Shown here one piece after another: positions 12,191 to 23,070 of a DNA stretch of 64,000 bases. The notes under the pieces are model-generated. The model ran no database searches. It was not told the DNA's origin and saw only the letters and a list, made by a program, of their open reading frames with translations. A program made the position numbers and the translations under genes. Numbering within the stretch: the first letter of the stretch is position 1; the number at the start of each line of letters is the position of its first letter. Origin of the DNA: Gnetum montanum (lineage: Eukaryota > Streptophyta > Gnetopsida > Gnetales > Gnetaceae); NCBI GenBank assembly GCA_015680685.1, contig MNCI01024945.1:183772-247771 (forward strand), in the 5' to 3' direction.

Positions 12191-14020
12191 GCCCTCAGTT
12201 CCTTTTTAAGTTTTTTTTTACATATTTTTGTTTACAAATTTCTTTAACTTTTTTTTTTTATTTTGCAACATCTTTCATACTTTTTCATTTCTTTGTGTGG
12301 TTTTTTTTATTGTTAGGTTCATCACGTAATAAGTGCTCCTGGTGGTGGTATGAACTGTATTCTATTGATTGCTAATGTTTGGTTTTTACCTTTGAGTTAT
12401 AATGTTGATACTAAGGTATGGTTCTTTTGATATAATAGGCAATGACTTCACATCATCCATGCATTCATAAATTTCTATAGTCTCTCTTGGCTTGGAAATG
12501 TATAGTCCCTTTCTTTAAATCATAAAACTATCAATGAATTGTTGACTCAAGGATTGACTCAAGGATTGAAAAGGGGGTGACATCAAGGAGATTTGATGCA
12601 TTTGTGCTAGCCATTCTCTTGGGTGGTTGGATTTTTTCTTCTTGAGTTTTCCTTACCATTCCAACGTTGCTCCATTTTCGGGAAGCTGAGCTAATAAAAA
12701 TAATAAGTCTTTGCATGGTGTGGTTCTCATGCAAAAAAAAAAAAAAACCAGTGAGAATTCAAAGCACGTCCCTTAGAAAAATTAATCATCTAGGATACAA
12801 GCACTAGTTATAGAACTAAACAAACATGTTTCCTCTAACTAGGGTCCTCTCTCACTTCCTACTTTTCCTTTTCTCATTTCCTTGGAATGGTGGTGACTCT
12901 TTGGTGGAAGCATTCTTGCTACTTCAAGTGGATGGATTGGCCAAGTGTATTAATGCAAAGTCACTGAATGTGGATTTTTTGAGGCTAGATTTGCATGGTG
13001 TGTACACCATACATACACAAGGGGTGTACACCACCTTGTTCTTGGGACTCCATTCCATTCTCTTCTCCTCATCATTCTTTCTCATTTTCCACCTCATTGT
13101 TGGCTGTATCAATAGTCTATATTTTGGTTGATGCATTGTTTTCTTTGGTAAAATCTTGTGGTTAAGACTTTAACTCTTGCTTCCAAATGACATTTTCAGA
13201 TCCTACGGACTCTTTTGAATGTGGGATTGTTAGAGCATTAAGGGCATGAGCCTGCTTTTGGGAGGACCCACTGGCATTCCTAATTGGTGCATCAGTTAAC
13301 TTCTTTCCCTTAAACATTGCTGGAATCAACATTTATTTTGTTCATTTCCACCTTTGACATCCATTTTATCAGTGTTGCCATTGTTTCTTTTTCTCCATCT
13401 TTCGTATTCCTTATATTTTTCCATTCTATTGCTACCGGAGGATCGCTCTTAGTCATGGGGGTCCTAGCCCAATTTTTTCAATTTTCTTGTAACCCCTACA
13501 CCTTTGGTAGTCACTAGTGTTATATCTCTAAAATCTGTATTAGCCATATCACAACTCAGCCAATGGACCTTACACCAAGGCAAGGGATCAACTGTATTGT
13601 GATTTACTTATCCTTGCTCATATGTGACTGTGTTGTGTGTGCAGATGGCAATCATACAGCAATGGACTGGATCTAGAGGAAACACTTAGGATGGACTGGT
13701 GCTAGAACAGTTGTGCAAGGAACAGGACCGATGGTGCAGTTATGGATGGACAACAGAAGGAGCAATCCTGGCATTAGCAGCAATACATCTTCTTTTTCTT
13801 CTCTCTCTCTCTCTCTTCTCTCTTAGCTACCAAATAAGGCTAGATGTCAAATGTGTATAGTGTTCATTCTTGTAGTCATGAACACTAATATTGTCATGTA
13901 TTGTAATGATTTATCCATTCATGTGTCACCCCATTCACCATTAGTGTCATTCAAGTCAATAATCCCATACCTTTCCAATATTTTTGTAAGGAACTTGAGG
14001 ATGAGTTTTCTTTCAGTCAT
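12191..14020 (+). other. E1 non-coding 3' tail
   Basis: About 1.8 kb without a recognisable gene. It holds T-rich stretches, an A15 run at 12733-12747 within a segment shared with E2 and E3 ('tgcatggtgtggttctcatgc'), a GGTGTGTACACC palindrome near 12998, and a CT microsatellite at 13798-13828. It aligns with the E2 tail and, from about 13229, with the truncated copy E4. Confidence 0.6.
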
Positions 14021-14027
14021 GGGGGTA
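14017..14027 (+). other. E1 polypurine tract
   Basis: CATGGGGGTA lies directly before the 3' LTR. The same block, preceded by GAGTTTTC.TTCA, occurs before the 3' LTRs of E2, E4 and E3. Confidence 0.65.
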
Positions 14028-14796
14028 TGATGAGCTACGATATCACATATGTGATATCGCATCCACAATATCGCATACGCAATATCACATCCTGCCTCAT
14101 CTTCTATAAATAAGAGGTGGCTTCCTTTGTTCACGATAGTTAGACTTAGACCCTTAGCTAAACTCTTGGTGTTTTACCATTCTAGAGGTAGAATAATTCT
14201 TGTGTGCCCGTAGTAGGAGTCATAGAGTGAATGGATCTTTATTCAAGAAATTTTTACCTGAGCACACATTTGTGTATGGAAATAAAGATGAAATTTATGA
14301 TAAACCTTGCAGCATAAAAATTAAGCTAAATAGTAATTAATTATTGTTAAATTTTTAAATGATTTCCTAGTTAATTAATCTCTCTCAACCTTTGACTCCT
14401 AGTTAATTACACTTAGTACAACCACTTCAAGCATGTATGTGGCACTTGGTAACCCAGTAACAATTAGCATTTGGTAATGCCAGTAGCATTGCACTGGTTC
14501 AGGATTTGTATGACAAGTGGGAACAGAATAGTTAATATAAGTTAGTCACTTAGTTCTTTTCACCTTACCCTATTAGCATAAGACATTAAAAAGATAAAAG
14601 TGATAAAAATCATATACCTCAAGCTTACTTAACCATACAACTGTGACAATACAAGTAAGTTTGGGAAGACAAAGTTTGATTAACCTTGAGTGTTCTATTA
14701 AGGTGTATAAGCACTTAGTCCTTGGAGTTTGATTGGATCGTGCGTGAAACACTCATATTTGTATGGTTCAGTGTAGGGGTACCTCACCACTCATCA
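14028..14796 (+). repeat. E1 3' LTR
   Basis: 769 bp, TGATGAG to CTCATCA. TATAAATA lies at 14105-14112 below a palindrome array. The right flank is CATAG, against CCTAG on the left side of the element. It has a ~43-bp deletion relative to the 5' LTR. Confidence 0.93.
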
Positions 14797-16119
14797 CATA
14801 GGATCATCTAAAATAGTGGATTTTGACACCAAACCTCGACCATCGACAATGGCAACCCTAGAGGTTCACATGCATGGTCAATTTTCTATTAAAAGAGCCT
14901 AGATCTAGCATTTCCCTCTCTTCCATGTTGAGGCCACTTTACCTAGTGTGGAGAAAAGGGGAAACAATTACATGGGCACATAGGAGTCTCCAAACTTGTG
15001 GATTTTGACACCAAACCTCAACCATCAACATTGGTAACCCCAAAGGCTGCCATGCATGGTTGACTTGCTAACAAAAGTACCTAGATCTAACATTTCCCTC
15101 TCTTCCACACTGAGGCCCCCTTACCTAGCATGGAGAAAAGAAGAGATGGATAGGTGAACACCAAGAAGCCTCAAAAGCAAGAGATTTCTAGGCCAAATCC
15201 TATCTCTTGATCTCTACAACCCCCAATAGCTTTGAAACCTTATCAAAACTTATTGAAATTGATCCAATACCTAACCCCTTGATTTTGCATGCTGAAAACC
15301 CCCTCTTTCATGTTGGCTAATGTGAAATAAAGGGGTAACTCTAAATATCATCAAAAAATCATTGAAATTAACAAGTTTTAACCCTAGGGAATGACCATTG
15401 ACACCGATAACCCTGGGAATGCACATGCATGCTCAACATTAATCAAAATTAGTCAAAAATCAATCCCTTGAGGTCTTTTAGCTAGCTTACCCCTTGCAAG
15501 GGTGTTTGAGCATGGAACCAAAGGGTAAAGCCAAAAAAAACCAAAGAAAACCCTTTAAAATTAACAAACTTTGATCTTAGGCATTAACTATTGATGCCAG
15601 CAACATTGGAACTACACATGCACAACCTAAAGTAACCTAGAATAGCAAAAAATTGATTTGCTTTAGTCTTCCTAGCTAGTTCCCCCTACCAAACATGGAG
15701 CCAGAGGGGTGACTCCAAAATGACCTAGTAAACCTCCAAATTGACTAGATTTGACCTTAAACCTTAGCCCTTGATCTTGGTGGCCTTAGGAGCACACATG
15801 CATGGTCAATTAAAGTAAAAATTGGTCTAGATCTAAGATTTTTGATTCTTCCACACTAATCACCTCCTCTTCCATGCTAGCTAGCATGGAGGCTAAAGGG
15901 AAAACTCATTTGGGGCTCATAAACACCTCAAAATGATATCATATGAACTTGCATGGACCTTAGAATCCTATCAACATCCTCTAGAGCCTTCAAACCTTGA
16001 GAAATTGATCAAATAGAGTCAAAATTGATCCCTTTTGATCCTTCTACCTGGCTTTCCCTTGTCTAGCATGGAGCTAGTGTGGAGTGAAGGGGGTAACCTC
16101 TAAAAACCCTCAAAAGATG
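14797..16119. repeat. Tandem array, ~182-bp units, right part
   Basis: This continues the array broken by E1. CATGCATG or close variants lie at 14869, 15051, 15424, 15617 and 15797, spaced 182, 373 (two units), 193 and 180 bp. Units keep 'ttttgacaccaaacctc.accat' and 'acttacctag..tggagaaaa' phrases and become more divergent to the right. Confidence 0.8.
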
Positions 16120-17751
16120 AGTATGTCAGGGCATAAAGGGCATTAGCTTGCTTTGGGGAGGACCCATTGGTATCCCTTTTTGTTGCAATTGTTAAGTTCT
16201 TTTCCTTAAATATTTCCTGTAATCAAGCATTTCTCATTTCAACCCATCTAGGACATCCAATTTTGTTTTATTGGCTTCATCATTGTCATTTCTGTATTCT
16301 TCCTTGTTCTTTCATTTTCCATCTTATCACTACCATAGGTTCACTATTAGTCGTGGGGGCCCTATCACAAAATTTTCCATTCCATTACTCATCTCACCAC
16401 TACACCTTGGGTAGTCACTAGTGATAAGCCTCTAACCTAGTATCTACTATTCCCACAACCCAGCCAATGTGCTTCATAGTGGGGCAAGGTATCAATCACA
16501 TTATATCTTATATATCCTTGCCAATTTGTGACTGTGTTGTGTGTGCAGATGGCGATCACATGAACAATGGACTGGGATAGGAGAGAGCACTCAAGATGGA
16601 CTAGAGTTGAAGCAGTTATGCAAGGAACATGCATCATATGGCCATGGATGAACAATGGTGTGCACATCAGCAGCAACACACCTCGTTTTCCTTTCTCTCT
16701 CTCTCCAAGCTATCAAATAAAGGTCTGGATGTCAATGATGTATGGTGTTCACCACAATGGGTATGAACACCAATGTTGTAATATGTTTGTCGATCCATTC
16801 ACTGAGCACTTTGAGTCTATCATTCCATGTTATCATCAATTGTCGTTCAGTCAATAATCCCATACCTTCCAAATATTCTGTAAGGAAATCGAGAACGAGT
16901 TTTCATTCAATCGTGGAGGTATGATGAGCCACAATATCGGGGCCACGATATCAGGTCCGTGATATTGAAGCCTGCTAAGCGATATCGAACATCTGATATT
17001 GAAACTTGTCTTGTTGCCTATAAATAAGAGGTGGGTGCACTTGGTTTTGGCATTAGTTTTCTTAGTCCCTTTCTCGAACTCTTGCAATTTTTCCTTTCCA
17101 GAGTTAGAATTACTTCTAAGTGCTTACAGTAGGAGTCATAAAGTGAACAAATCTTTATTCAAGCATTGTGTACCTGAGCACACCTTGTGTCTAGAAATAA
17201 AGATGAACTTTATGATAAACTTTGCAACATTCAGAATAGCTTATTTATTGCATTTAATGTTATTTACAGTTATTTAATGTTTTCGTTAGTTAATTGATGT
17301 TGCTTTTATTGATTTGTTAATTTTCACAAGTAAGCACACTCAATACAACCTCTTCGAGCATACATGGAACACTTGGTAACCCAATAATGACTAGCATTTG
17401 GTAATCCCAGTAGTGTTACACTAGTTCAGGATGTGTACGGAGAGTGGGAATAGATGCTAGTGTTAGGACTAGTTAGAACCTAGCGGATTAGTTAAATTAA
17501 ATTAGTTACTTAATTATTTCACTTCTCCCTTTTAGTACCAGGACATAAACATAAAAAGCATAAAAATTATATACCTCAAGTATACTTAACCATACAATCG
17601 TGCCATTCGAGTAAGCTTGGGAAGATAATGATCACCTAACCCATCCTTGTTTTGTGAAAGTGCATAAGCACTTAATCCTTAGAGTTCGACCAAATCACGC
17701 GTAATGCTCATATTCGTATGGTTGAGCATAGGGGTACCTCACCACTCATCA
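16120..17751 (+). mobile_element. E4: 5'-truncated relative of E1/E2 (tail plus 3' LTR)
   Basis: From about 16120 the sequence matches the 3' tail of E1 (from about 13229) and of E2 (from about 39669): 'tgtcagggca', then 'gaggaccca.tggtat', a CT microsatellite near 16700, a polypurine tract GGAGGTA and a complete LTR. The 5' LTR, gag and protease are absent. The array runs straight into it, so the left end is a truncation or deletion junction and not a normal element end. No target duplication was identified. Confidence 0.8.
16922..17751 (+). repeat. E4 3' LTR
   Basis: 830 bp, TGATGAGCC to CTCATCA, with the GATATC palindrome array (16934-17010) and CTATAAATAAGAGGTGG. It is of the shorter LTR subtype, like E1 and the solo LTR at 24240-25071. 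Confidence 0.88.
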
Positions 17752-17769
17752 TGATCAAATATAGTCTAA

Positions 17770-18240
17770 ATCATCAATGCAAAGCCTTTATTTTAAGAAG
17801 TAAATCCAATAATATGCAGAAAGATATATTGAGAAGTAATATCTTTTGACAAATATTCATATAAATCATCACATAAAGCAAAATCAAAAGGTTTAAAATC
17901 CTTCATAGTCTCTACAGTCTTAGAGACATTAGTATTCCTGATCTTTAATTTATTTCTCTCTAAAGAATTCTTTACTAGAATATCTCAATAAGAAACCCAT
18001 GGAATTGATAAAACTTTAAGCACTTTGGCTTGCAAAAGGGATCTTGAAAGAAAAATAAAATAAAATAAAAGGTTTTTTGGATCATCAATAGCTTATTTTT
18101 GATCCTTCGCTTGGGGACAAATTTGTTATTTGCATTACATACTATACCCTCATGAACAAATTCATCCAAGGAAACATGTGGAAATGGAAATAGGGTAGAT
18201 GAAGCAAGAGCATATTGAAGTTACTTTGAAAGTAAGATTC
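17770..18240 (-). pseudogene. Unrecognised coding-like fragment
   Basis: On the minus strand two open stretches follow each other: 18169-17975, with DEFVHEGIVCNANNKFV near its start, and, in another frame, about 17990-17795, with KTVETMKDFKPFDFALCDDL. They read like protein-coding sequence rather than random AT-rich DNA, but I do not recognise a family. They could be two exons or one frameshifted gene fragment. The fragment lies downstream of the EF-hand gene on the same strand. Confidence 0.3.
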
Positions 18241-18853
18241 TCTTATTACTCATTTATATATTATGTAGAATTAAAACATTAGTATTGTTTCTTGCCTAAA
18301 GGTTATGTTTAAATGTACATCCTCTTAGCCCAACTATAGAAATAATATATATAATATATATCTAAGCTAATATGTTTAAGAAGGTCCATTGTAACTTGTT
18401 GATAACATAGAAACAATGAGGTACACCCCAAGATAAAAGTTTATAACTTAGTGCTACCTAAAGAAACCAAACCTGTAACCTCAGTTTACCCAGCCAATAC
18501 CCGTACTTGTTAACACCTTTAAGCTATTACATATTGATATTTGATTCAATAACTTCATAATGTAATATCTTCGTCAATAAAATGAAACAAGATCTTATCC
18601 AGAAATATGTCAAAGTATTTTGTAAAGGTTTTACGAGGCCCTCCAGCGGCAATCGTTGCATTAGATGCATCGTGGAAATTCAACCCATCGTGTGGCCGGC
18701 TAGAAGAAGGGAACGTCAAAATTAGCAGAATGTAGGTGCCGATAATATAAATGTCTGCAATTCTATGGACGAAATAATAGACAAATAACAATACATGCGA
18801 ATGAATACATATATACGAATGCCGTCTCCGACATTGATACAGAGAATGGCTTA
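18241..18853. other. 3' flank of the EF-hand gene
   Basis: AT-rich up to about 18600, then less AT-rich towards the gene. No feature was recognised apart from the probable 3' UTR directly after the stop codon. No canonical AATAAA was seen on the minus strand here. Confidence 0.35.
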
Positions 18854-19201
18854 TCAGTTCTTGCTCTTGGGTTTAGCAGGCTTGCAGTTGGACCCTGTGA
18901 AGCAGAGGAAAGAATTTTCCAGCAAACATGGACCCAGCCGGATCATCATCACGCAGAATTCCCTCACATCCACACATCCGTCGCCGTTGAGATCCGCTTG
19001 CTTCATCATTTCTCCCAACTCCGCGTCGTCAATTCCATTTAATCCCAGTGCCGCACAGTTTTTGCGGAGACTATCCACCGTGATCGTTCCTGTCTTGGGG
19101 TCTGCAAGAAGGCAGAACCCATTGCAGAGCTCCTGCATAAACCCCTGCGCACCCAAAATCCGTGCCATGGCAGGCAGAAAATCTACGAACTCTTCCACCA
19201 T
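18854..19201 (-). CDS. KIC/PBP1-like single EF-hand calcium-binding protein
   Basis: A short, uninterrupted gene of 115 residues from the ATG at 19201, ending in TGA at 18854-18856. The order matches Arabidopsis KIC (the KCBP-interacting calcium sensor) and PBP1: an N-terminal FLPAMA segment, then ELCNGFCLLADP, DSLRKN, LG..GI, and a canonical EF-hand loop DLNGDGCVDVRE (Asp1, Asn3, Asp5, Asp9, Glu12) followed by FCVMMIRL. Proteins of this type carry one functional EF-hand and bind partner proteins (kinesin-like KCBP, the kinase PINOID) in a calcium-dependent way. Those partners are known from the family and are not shown here. The frame is open 39 codons further, to an ATG at 19318, but homologs have short, variable N-termini and the upstream part looks like 5' UTR, so I prefer 19201. 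The C-terminus ends in a Lys-rich tail. Confidence 0.85.
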   Translation of the reverse strand: MVEEFVDFLPAMARILGAQGFMQELCNGFCLLADPKTGTITVDSLRKNCAALGLNGIDDAELGEMMKQADLNGDGCVDVREFCVMMIRLGPCLLENSFLCFTGSNCKPAKPKSKN

Positions 19202-19277
19202 CTTCAACAATTCCCAAAGCCGTGAAATCACCCTCAACTCTTCAATGGCTACGATCGATCTTGAATGACATTGTTGA

Positions 19278-19290
19278 GGTATTATAGACC
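19278..19290 (-). promoter_or_regulatory. Candidate TATA box of the EF-hand gene
   Basis: On the minus strand the sequence reads CTATAATACC, about 80 bp before the ATG at 19201. The spacing suits a TATA box with a short 5' UTR. If used, it would exclude the longer start at 19318. An alternative CATATATCTC lies farther away, near 19785. Confidence 0.3.
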
Positions 19291-19319
19291 AGAACGAAAA
19301 TTCCAGAGGAAGATTCACT

Positions 19320-20016
19320 AACCACCATAAATTTAGAGGAAGGAAGGGCGAAATTGTGTGGAATGTTCAGGCAGGAAACGGGTGTGCTGGGCCGGCCTTG
19401 CTTGTTGCAGAATCGGATACTAAAGAGAGAAATGGAGGGAAGAACGCCTGGTCGGCCAAGCTAAAACGAACCTTCACGGAATGACTGAAGTTGTTGCTGA
19501 ATTGTTCGTCTGGTGTGGTGCTTCTGGAAAAAACATAAAGAAAAGTTGCTTCGTCCACAAACAATGATTTCTTTTTCTTTGTATTTCTAACCTGCTCATT
19601 CGTGGTCGGCTAGGTCCATGGGGCATGTCAAGGAAACACGTTCCGCCAGCTGTGAATCCATGAAATTATTCTGCGACTGCACCAATAGGATTGTCACAGC
19701 CTGTGACAGGTTGTGACTCTCTGTTTGTAGGAATTGATCAACGTCAACCATTTCTCTTCGTTTCCTCGCAAGGCGAGATATATGTGATGGAGACCTCGGC
19801 AGGAAGTTTCGAATTGCATTTGGACGACGAACGATAAGAAATCCCCCCTCACTTGGTGTTCAGCCAGACACGTATGATTTCATTTTGAATAGGAATCCAC
19901 TCAGGTGAACATGATATCAGCTCTGTTACGAATAGTGAAACTGAAAAATCAGTGCTGTTAAAAGAATGGTGGAACTGAAATTGTGGATTTTACTTTTTAA
20001 GACCAACAGAATCTAT
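19320..20016. promoter_or_regulatory. Upstream region of the EF-hand gene
   Basis: Relatively unique sequence, less AT-rich than the surroundings, between the gene and the copia element. An open frame at 19367-19564 (minus) has no recognisable domain and is probably not coding. This is the likely promoter region. Confidence 0.4.
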
Positions 20017-20488
20017 TGTAAGAAATAATTGTGCAGAAAAATTGCATTGCACAAGTAATTATAGAATGTGGAAGCAAATGGAATAAAAAATTGATATGCA
20101 TAAATAATTGAAAACGCATAATTCTTGAGCAAATGGAACTGACCTTCAACCATTGATCTTGTTTAAATATGGTGCATGCAACCTTCAAGCATCTGTAAAA
20201 GGGACCTGAACTACAATCCTGCTATGATTCATGGTGCCTTTATTCTTTCATCAAGAATGAATTTATAGATCACAGGATTAGTTACCATAAGAGACCCAAT
20301 GCCCATGCCTAAAAAATGCTGAATATGGAGACCACACTGATGCGTTAACCAACTCATAAAAATATGTTAGTGGATATGATGGCCACTTTCATGTATTAAC
20401 TAACCCATAAAACACGTTAGTGGGCATGGTGGCCACTTTCATGCATTAACTAATGCATAAAGCACATTAGTGGGTAACGCATGCTGCA
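20017..20488 (-). repeat. Copia 3' LTR with three 50-bp internal repeats
   Basis: 472 bp. The part nearest the element body (20335-20485) holds three tandem units of 50 bp built on 'ggccactttcatgcattaacta'-like sequence; the 'ggccacttt' phrase recurs at 20381 and 20431. The other LTR has four units. TCTAT lies directly to the left. Confidence 0.9.
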
Positions 20489-20502
20489 ATTTCCCACTTG
20501 GT
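20489..20502 (-). other. Copia polypurine tract
   Basis: On the minus strand ACCAAGTGGGAAAT lies directly before the 3' LTR, the usual purine-rich form in copia elements. Confidence 0.6.
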
Positions 20503-20825
20503 CTTCATATTTAATCAAGTCCAAAGTTTAAAAAATAAGTGCATAAATCATAGCGATGGTTCCTCTTAATGTGAGTGTTATCTTCTATGTATTACAATGC
20601 ATTATCTCTCAAACGTAATTCCTTATATGACAACTTAATTTATGAATAAACTCAATGTTCATTCTAGGTCTTGCTATATGTGTATTTTTTTTTAATAACT
20701 ATATGCACAAATCATATAAGAAAATAGCACAAGTAAATAAGAGTTTCATTAAAATTCTAAGTTGTATGGACAACAACGGATTACATTATGGAACCAAGTC
20801 CCATCTGAACTACATGATCCTTAAA

Positions 20826-21467
20826 TCACTTCGGTGGCATTCCTTTTGTTAAAGGATCTACTATCATTAATTTAGTGCTTATATGTGCAATGATCACTTT
20901 GTTTTCCTTAATGCATTCCCTTATGGCTAAGTACTTAATGTCAATGTGTATACTTCGACTGTCACTTTTATTATTTTTAGCTAAAAAGATAGTAGTTGAA
21001 TTGTCACAAAACATTTTTAATGACATAGATATAAAATCCACAATTCTAAGCCCTAATATGGAACTCTTTGGCCATACACCATGTGAAGTAGCCTCAAAAC
21101 AAGAAACAAACTCTACCTCCATGGTAGAAGTAGCAACCAAAGTTTTCCTTCCACTCCTCTAGGATATAGCTCCTCTAGTTAGCATAACAACATAACCAGA
21201 TGTTGATTTCCGTGAATCAACATAGCCAGTAAAGTTTGAGTCTGAGTAGCTAGTCACCTCTAAGGAGTCAGTTCATTTATACATAAGCATGTAGTCTTTT
21301 GTACCTTGAAGGTACCTCATCACTTTCTTCGTAGCCCTCCAATGATCAATATCTAGATTACTTTTATATTTTCCCAACATGCCCATAGCAAATGCAATGT
21401 TAGGTCTTGTGTAGACCTGAGCATATATAAGGCTTTCAATAGCTGAAGCATATGGAATGTTGCTCAT
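20826..21467 (-). pseudogene. Copia RNase H and C-terminal RT, broken
   Basis: Two open pieces. The upstream one (21467-21273) contains YASAIESLIYAQ, TRPNIAF and MRYLQGTKDY, the conserved block that joins copia RT to RNase H. The downstream one (21140-20826) contains STMEVEFVSCFEA, MFCDNSTTIFLA and a C-terminal DPLTKGMPP, the classic end of copia RNase H. RNase H would remove the RNA strand during reverse transcription. Stops separate the two pieces. Confidence 0.85.
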
Positions 21468-22200
21468 CTAACTTCTCTTTAAATCATTCCTAGGGCACTG
21501 ATTCAAATTGAAACTATCACCCTTCACAATGGGTGCTATACTTGGTAAACAATCTTCCATTTGAAACCTCTCTAAAACTTTATTCATATAGGTTTTGTAC
21601 GACAGTCCCAAAATACATCTAGATCCGTTCTGATGTATTTGTATGCCAATGACATAAGATGCCTCACCCATATCCTTCATGTCAAAATTCTTAGAGAGAA
21701 AATGTTTCACCTCATATAAAAATCTACTATTATTGGTTGTAAGAAGCATATCATTTACATATAGAACAAGGAAATAGATTTTACTTCCACTAATCCTTTG
21801 GTGTATACATTAATCCATGATGTTTTCTTCAAAACCAAATGAAGTGATTATATCATGGAATTTTAAGTACCATTGATGGGATGCCTGTTTCAATCCATGT
21901 ATGGATTTCTTGAGCTTGCATACCAATTTCTCATCATCACTAGAGGAAAATCCTTGAGGTTATTTCATATAAACTTCTTCCTCTAGATCATCATTTAGGA
22001 ATGCTATTTTCACATCCATTTGATATAATTCAAGATCAAAATTGGCAACTAATGCCATGATAACACGAAGGGATTCCTTCCTAGACATAGGAGAAAAGGT
22101 CTCCTTGTAATCTATTCCCTCTTTTTGAGTGAACCCTTTAGTCACAAGTCTAGCCTTATATCTTTCATTGTTGCCCAATGAGTCTTTCTTAGTCTTGAAG
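21468..22200 (-). pseudogene. Copia reverse transcriptase, catalytic site changed
   Basis: The minus strand shows YKARLVTKGFTQKEGIDY...FSP (22160-22080) and ELYQMDVKIAFLN (near 22010), followed after stops by LYVNDMLL (21761-21738), LSKNFDMKDMGEASYVIGI and YMNKVLERF. These are the ordered blocks of copia RT. The catalytic YVDD motif reads YVND; the first Asp codon is AAT at 21753-21755. With the stops this makes the enzyme inactive. It would have copied element RNA into DNA in the virus-like particle. Confidence 0.85.
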
Positions 22201-23070
22201 ACCTAGTGGCATCCAATCACTTCTACACCATTAGACAACTTGACAAGATCTCAGACTCCATTAGATGACATAGAGTTCATTTCATCTTTCATGGCATCAT
22301 ACCACAAGTTAGATTCCTTACAACTTATGGCTTGTGAAAATGTTTCGGGATCATTTTTAGCTCTCATGTTGTAGTTAGATTTCTATAGATACACCATATA
22401 GTCAATAGGAATTGCTGATCACCTTACTTTAGTAGACCTTCTTAATGTTGGTTCATCATTCTCTTGAGGATCATGATGTTCAACAGACTATTCAATACAT
22501 TCTAGTATCTGTTGTTCAACTATATCTACTACTTCTTGATTAGTAGTTTGTGAAACTTCAATGATTGGTTGTTGTTTAGTACACATTTGTGCTCTAGGCA
22601 TATTATGCCCAACAATTAGTCTATCGTTTAAAATAGTGGGTTGAGTATCTATATGATCTATCTCAAGAACAATGTTCCAAGATCTACTACCACTAATTAA
22701 GTCATTCTTGAAAAATTTAGCATTCCTTGATTCTAAAAACCTAGTAGTATGTCATGGGAAATAAAATCTATATCCCTTAGACTATTCAACATATCCAATG
22801 AAATACCTACTTATGGTCCTTGGGTATAGCTTATTTTCTTGTGGATTATAGAATTTTACTTTAGACAAGCATCCCCAAACGTGTATATGTTGTAAACTCG
22901 GTTTCCAACCTTTCCATAATTCAAATGGTGTCTTTAAGATAGCCTTGGTTGGAACTCAGTTTAATATATACACCACTGTCTTGGGAGCTTTAGTCCACAA
23001 GGACTTAGAAATCTTGGAGCCTCTAAGAATACTTCGCACCATGTCCAATAATGTTCAGTTTCTTCTTGCT
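22201..23070 (-). pseudogene. Copia integrase C-terminus to RT linker, decayed
   Basis: There is no long open frame, but the gap sits where copia elements carry the integrase C-terminal region and the linker. Short phrases in several frames fit the family (an integrase-like WG...-type stretch near 22870 and a linker before the RT). Assignment is mainly by position. Confidence 0.5.

Larger units (their letters stand above)
7760..14796 (+). mobile_element. E1: gypsy LTR retrotransposon with gag-protease but no RT/integrase
   Basis: E1 is complete at both ends, with LTRs at 7760-8571 and 14028-14796 that begin TGATGAG and end CTCATCA. It is flanked by CCTAG and CATAG, a 5-bp target duplication with one change. 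A primer site follows the left LTR and a polypurine tract precedes the right one. Inside are a gag with an N-terminal Ser/His/Arg-rich part, a damaged retropepsin, a scrap of the pol C-terminus and a ~1.8 kb non-coding tail. No reverse transcriptase, RNase H or integrase was seen. Removing E1 and one target copy puts the ~182-bp host array back in phase (CATGCATG boxes at 7646 and 14869 become 181 bp apart). It would need proteins supplied by another element. Confidence 0.9.

Noticed and set aside
18795-19268. Open frame of 157 codons on the plus strand over the EF-hand gene
   Set aside because: It is antisense to the EF-hand protein, has no domain, and is open because of the coding composition of the other strand.
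19202-19318. N-terminal extension of the EF-hand protein to the ATG at 19318
   Set aside because: The 39 extra residues show no match to KIC/PBP1 N-termini, and a TATA-like sequence lies within this stretch. It was kept only as an alternative start.
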